Source of the DNA: Acidovorax sp. NCPPB 3576
GTDB lineage: Bacteria; Pseudomonadota; Gammaproteobacteria; Burkholderiales; Burkholderiaceae_C
Assembly: GCF_028473605.1 (NCBI RefSeq)
Contig: NZ_CP097267.1
Coordinates: 248,001 to 312,000 of the forward strand
DNA: 64,000 bases
Reading direction: 5' to 3'
The stretch's first letter is position 1. Each line of letters starts with the position of its first letter. Made by a program: the position numbers and the translations under genes. Below the pieces are notes generated by a model, which did no database searches, was not told the DNA's origin, and was given only the letters and a program-made list of their open reading frames with translations. Positions 61,644 to 64,000 of this stretch are shown here, one piece after another.

Positions 61644-64000
61644 ATGCAAGACAAATACAACCACACCGAGGTCGAGCGCGCCGCGCAGGGCCACTGGACG
61701 GCCACCGATGCCTACCGCGTGACCGAGGATGCGGACCGGAAGAAGTTCTACGCCTGCTCCATGCTGCCCTACCCCAGCGGCAAGCTGCACATGGGCCACG
61801 TGCGCAACTACACCATCAACGACATGCTCGCGCGCCAGCTGCGCATGAAGGGCATGAACGTGCTGATGCCGATGGGCTGGGACGCCTTCGGGCTGCCGGC
61901 CGAGAATGCGGCGCTCAAGAACGGCGTGCCGCCCGCGCAGTGGACGTACGACAACATCGCGTACATGAAAAAGCAGATGCAGGCGATGGGCCTGGCCATC
62001 GACTGGTCGCGCGAGGTCGCCACCTGCGATCCGAGCTACTACCGCTGGAACCAGTGGCTGTTCCTCAAGATGCTGGAAAAGGGCATCGCCTACCGAAAGA
62101 CCCAGGTCGTCAACTGGGACCCGGTGGACCAGACCGTGCTGGCCAACGAGCAGGTGATCGACGGCAAGGGCTGGCGCACCGGCGCCACGGTGGAAAAGCG
62201 CGAGATCCCGGGCTACTACCTCAAGATCACCGACTACGCCGAAGAGCTGCTCGGCTCCGTCACCGGCGACCAGCTGCCCGGCTGGCCCGAGCGCGTGAAG
62301 CTCATGCAGGAGAACTGGATCGGCAAGAGCGAGGGCGTGCGCTTTGCCTTCCCGCACGACATCCGCGCGGCCGACGGCACGCTGATCGGCGACGGGCGCA
62401 TGTACGTCTTCACCACGCGCGCCGACACCATCATGGGCGTCACGTTTTGCGCCGTGGCGCCCGAACACCCGCTGGCCGCGCGCGCGGCGCAGGGCGATTC
62501 GGCCATCGCCGCCTTCATCGAGGAGTGCAAGAGCGGCGGCACCACCGAGGCCGAACTGGCCACGCAGGAGAAGAAGGGCGTGCCCACCGGCCTGGTGGTC
62601 ATGCACCCGATCACCGGCGAGGAAGTGCCCGTGTGGATCGGCAACTACGTGCTCATGGGCTATGGCGACGGCGCCGTGATGGGCGTGCCCGCGCACGATG
62701 AGCGCGACTTCGCCTTCGCGCTCAAGTACGGCATCGACATCAAGCAGGTGGTGCTGGTCGATGGCGAGACCTTCGACTACCACCGCTGGCAGGACTGGTA
62801 CGGCGACAAGCAGCGCGGCGTCACCGTCAACTCCGACAGCTTCAGCGGCCTGTCCTACCCCGAGGCCGTGCAGGCCGTGGCGCATGCGCTCGCGCAAAAG
62901 GGCCTGGGCGAGACCAAGACCACCTGGCGCCTGCGCGACTGGGGCGTCTCGCGCCAGCGCTACTGGGGCACGCCGATCCCCATCATCCACTGCGACGAGC
63001 ACGGCGCCGTGCCCGTGCCCGAGAAGGACCTGCCGGTGGTGCTGCCCACCGACTGCGTGCCGGACGGATCGGGCAACCCGCTGCACCACCACGAGGGCTT
63101 CCATGCCGGCGTGACCTGCCCGGTCTGCGGCAAGGCCGCGCGCCGCGAGACCGACACCATGGACACGTTCGTGGACAGCTCGTGGTATTTCATGCGGTAT
63201 TGCGATCCGAAGAACAGCGAGGCCATGGTGGCCGAAGGCGCCGACTACTGGATGCCGATGGACCAGTACATCGGCGGCATCGAACACGCGATCCTTCACC
63301 TGCTGTATGCGCGCTTCTGGACCAAGGTGATGCGCGATCTTGGGTTGGTGAAGATCGACGAGCCCTTCACCAAGCTGCTCACCCAGGGCATGGTGCTCAA
63401 CCACATCTACTCGCGCCGCACAGAGCAGGGCGGCAAGGAGTATTTCTGGCCGCACGACGTCGAGCACGTGGTGGACGAGGGCGGCAAGATCGTGGGCGCG
63501 AAGCTCAAGAACGCCGTCGGCAGCCTGCCCGCGGGCACCGCCATCGACTACGAGGGCGTGGGCACCATGTCCAAGTCCAAGAACAACGGCGTCGATCCGC
63601 AGGACCTCATCGAGCGCTACGGCGCCGACACCGCGCGCCTGTACACCATGTTCACCGCGCCGCCCGAGGCCACGCTGGAGTGGAACGACGCGGCCGTGGA
63701 AGGCAGCTACCGCTTCCTGCGCCGGGTGTGGAACTTCGGCCTCAAGCTCGCGGCCATCGACAAGGACGCGGCGCTGGCCAGCGTGGCCGGCGCCACCACG
63801 CTGAAGGACGTGCCCTTCGGCAAGGAGGCCAAGGCCCTGCGGCTGGAGGTCCACACCGTGCTCAAGCAGGTGGACTACGACTACCAGCGCATGCAGTACA
63901 ACACTGTGGTCTCGGGCGCGATGAAGATGATCAACGCGCTGGAAGACTTCAAGGCCGAAGGCAGCGCCGGCGCCCCGGTGGCGCTGATCGAGGGCTTCGG
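61644..64000 (+). CDS. leuS: leucyl-tRNA synthetase (3' end outside window)
   Basis: This class I aminoacyl-tRNA synthetase charges tRNA-Leu. 785 complete codons are seen before the window ends, of about 870-900 expected. HIGH-type motif: [14 protein letters not shown]. Editing domain: [20 protein letters not shown] and [21 protein letters not shown], with the conserved Thr-rich site. [19 protein letters not shown], a zinc-like [24 protein letters not shown] region (quoted in part) and the KMSKS loop ([12 protein letters not shown]) are present. ATG 61644. The rest, and probably lptE-holA, follow beyond. Confidence 0.97.
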   Translation, partial: MQDKYNHTEVERAAQGHWTATDAYRVTEDADRKKFYACSMLPYPSGKLHMGHVRNYTINDMLARQLRMKGMNVLMPMGWDAFGLPAENAALKNGVPPAQWTYDNIAYMKKQMQAMGLAIDWSREVATCDPSYYRWNQWLFLKMLEKGIAYRKTQVVNWDPVDQTVLANEQVIDGKGWRTGATVEKREIPGYYLKITDYAEELLGSVTGDQLPGWPERVKLMQENWIGKSEGVRFAFPHDIRAADGTLIGDGRMYVFTTRADTIMGVTFCAVAPEHPLAARAAQGDSAIAAFIEECKSGGTTEAELATQEKKGVPTGLVVMHPITGEEVPVWIGNYVLMGYGDGAVMGVPAHDERDFAFALKYGIDIKQVVLVDGETFDYHRWQDWYGDKQRGVTVNSDSFSGLSYPEAVQAVAHALAQKGLGETKTTWRLRDWGVSRQRYWGTPIPIIHCDEHGAVPVPEKDLPVVLPTDCVPDGSGNPLHHHEGFHAGVTCPVCGKAARRETDTMDTFVDSSWYFMRYCDPKNSEAMVAEGADYWMPMDQYIGGIEHAILHLLYARFWTKVMRDLGLVKIDEPFTKLLTQGMVLNHIYSRRTEQGGKEYFWPHDVEHVVDEGGKIVGAKLKNAVGSLPAGTAIDYEGVGTMSKSKNNGVDPQDLIERYGADTARLYTMFTAPPEATLEWNDAAVEGSYRFLRRVWNFGLKLAAIDKDAALASVAGATTLKDVPFGKEAKALRLEVHTVLKQVDYDYQRMQYNTVVSGAMKMINALEDFKAEGSAGAPVALIEGF

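Noticed and set aside
61602..63854. 750-codon minus-strand open frame opposite leuS
   Set aside because: leuS is unequivocal on the plus strand; the antisense product shows no motif.

Overview
The window is GC-rich (roughly 68-70 % by eye), densely coded DNA that reads like a Comamonadaceae chromosome (Betaproteobacteria), most likely a plant-associated Acidovorax/Paracidovorax. Four things point there: the gene order hpf-ptsN-hprK / fur-bamE-dapB / exbB-exbD-leuS, the class II (Calvin-type) aldolase, a type III effector-like operon behind a perfect PIP (HrpX) box, and short GCTAT-N7-ATAGC interspersed repeats. The species assignment is inference; no rRNA or tRNA gene was seen.

Layout. 1-4.2 kb: end of a short-chain dehydrogenase, a small unknown gene, a frameshifted GyrI-like gene, a pirin, an unknown membrane-active-looking gene pair, and a SlyD-like FKBP isomerase. 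4.2-9.9 kb (minus): a complete Csu-type chaperone-usher pilus operon (two spore-coat-U subunits, chaperone, usher, two-domain tip-adhesin-like subunit). 10-15.4 kb: a C26 glutamine-amidotransferase-like hydrolase, a short HPF, a DUF4130 plus radical-SAM DNA-repair pair behind a textbook LexA box, a VOC protein and a DUF924 protein. 15.5-21.8 kb (minus): OmpA-like and DUF4398 lipoproteins, gap, two unknown genes, tkt. 21.9-25.7 kb: speD, a MurU-like nucleotidyltransferase, a membrane protein, pepP and a small membrane protein. 25.8-28.8 kb: PIP box, two CesT-like type III chaperones and a 588-residue candidate effector.

28.9-42.9 kb: pyk; two PAP2 phosphatases divergent from an OmpR-type two-component system, with tandem TTAAG boxes between them; fba; transhydrogenase pntAA-(lipoprotein)-pntAB-pntB; fadD; mtnN; corA. 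43.1-45.7 kb (minus): small unknown gene, tsaB, rimI, and a uracil-DNA-glycosylase-like gene without the expected catalytic and iron-sulfur residues. 45.8-50.3 kb: dacB, an SGNH esterase, ompW, and a second SGNH protein that has lost Ser, Asn and His of its SGNH blocks. 50.4-56 kb: tsaC-like gene, purE-purK, cnoX-like thioredoxin/TPR, a YbaY/META lipoprotein, purC. 56.3-64 kb: hpf, ptsN, hprK, fur, bamE, dapB, exbB, exbD and the first 785 codons of leuS.

How the parts work together: most genes are housekeeping (central carbon metabolism, purine synthesis, t6A tRNA modification via tsaB and tsaC, envelope assembly). The accessory, likely regulated parts are the pilus operon, the LexA-controlled repair pair, the PIP-box effector operon, the phosphatase/two-component locus, and several small unknown genes. 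Eight copies of the GCTAT-N7-ATAGC repeat occur, three inside coding sequences and one supplying a stop codon.
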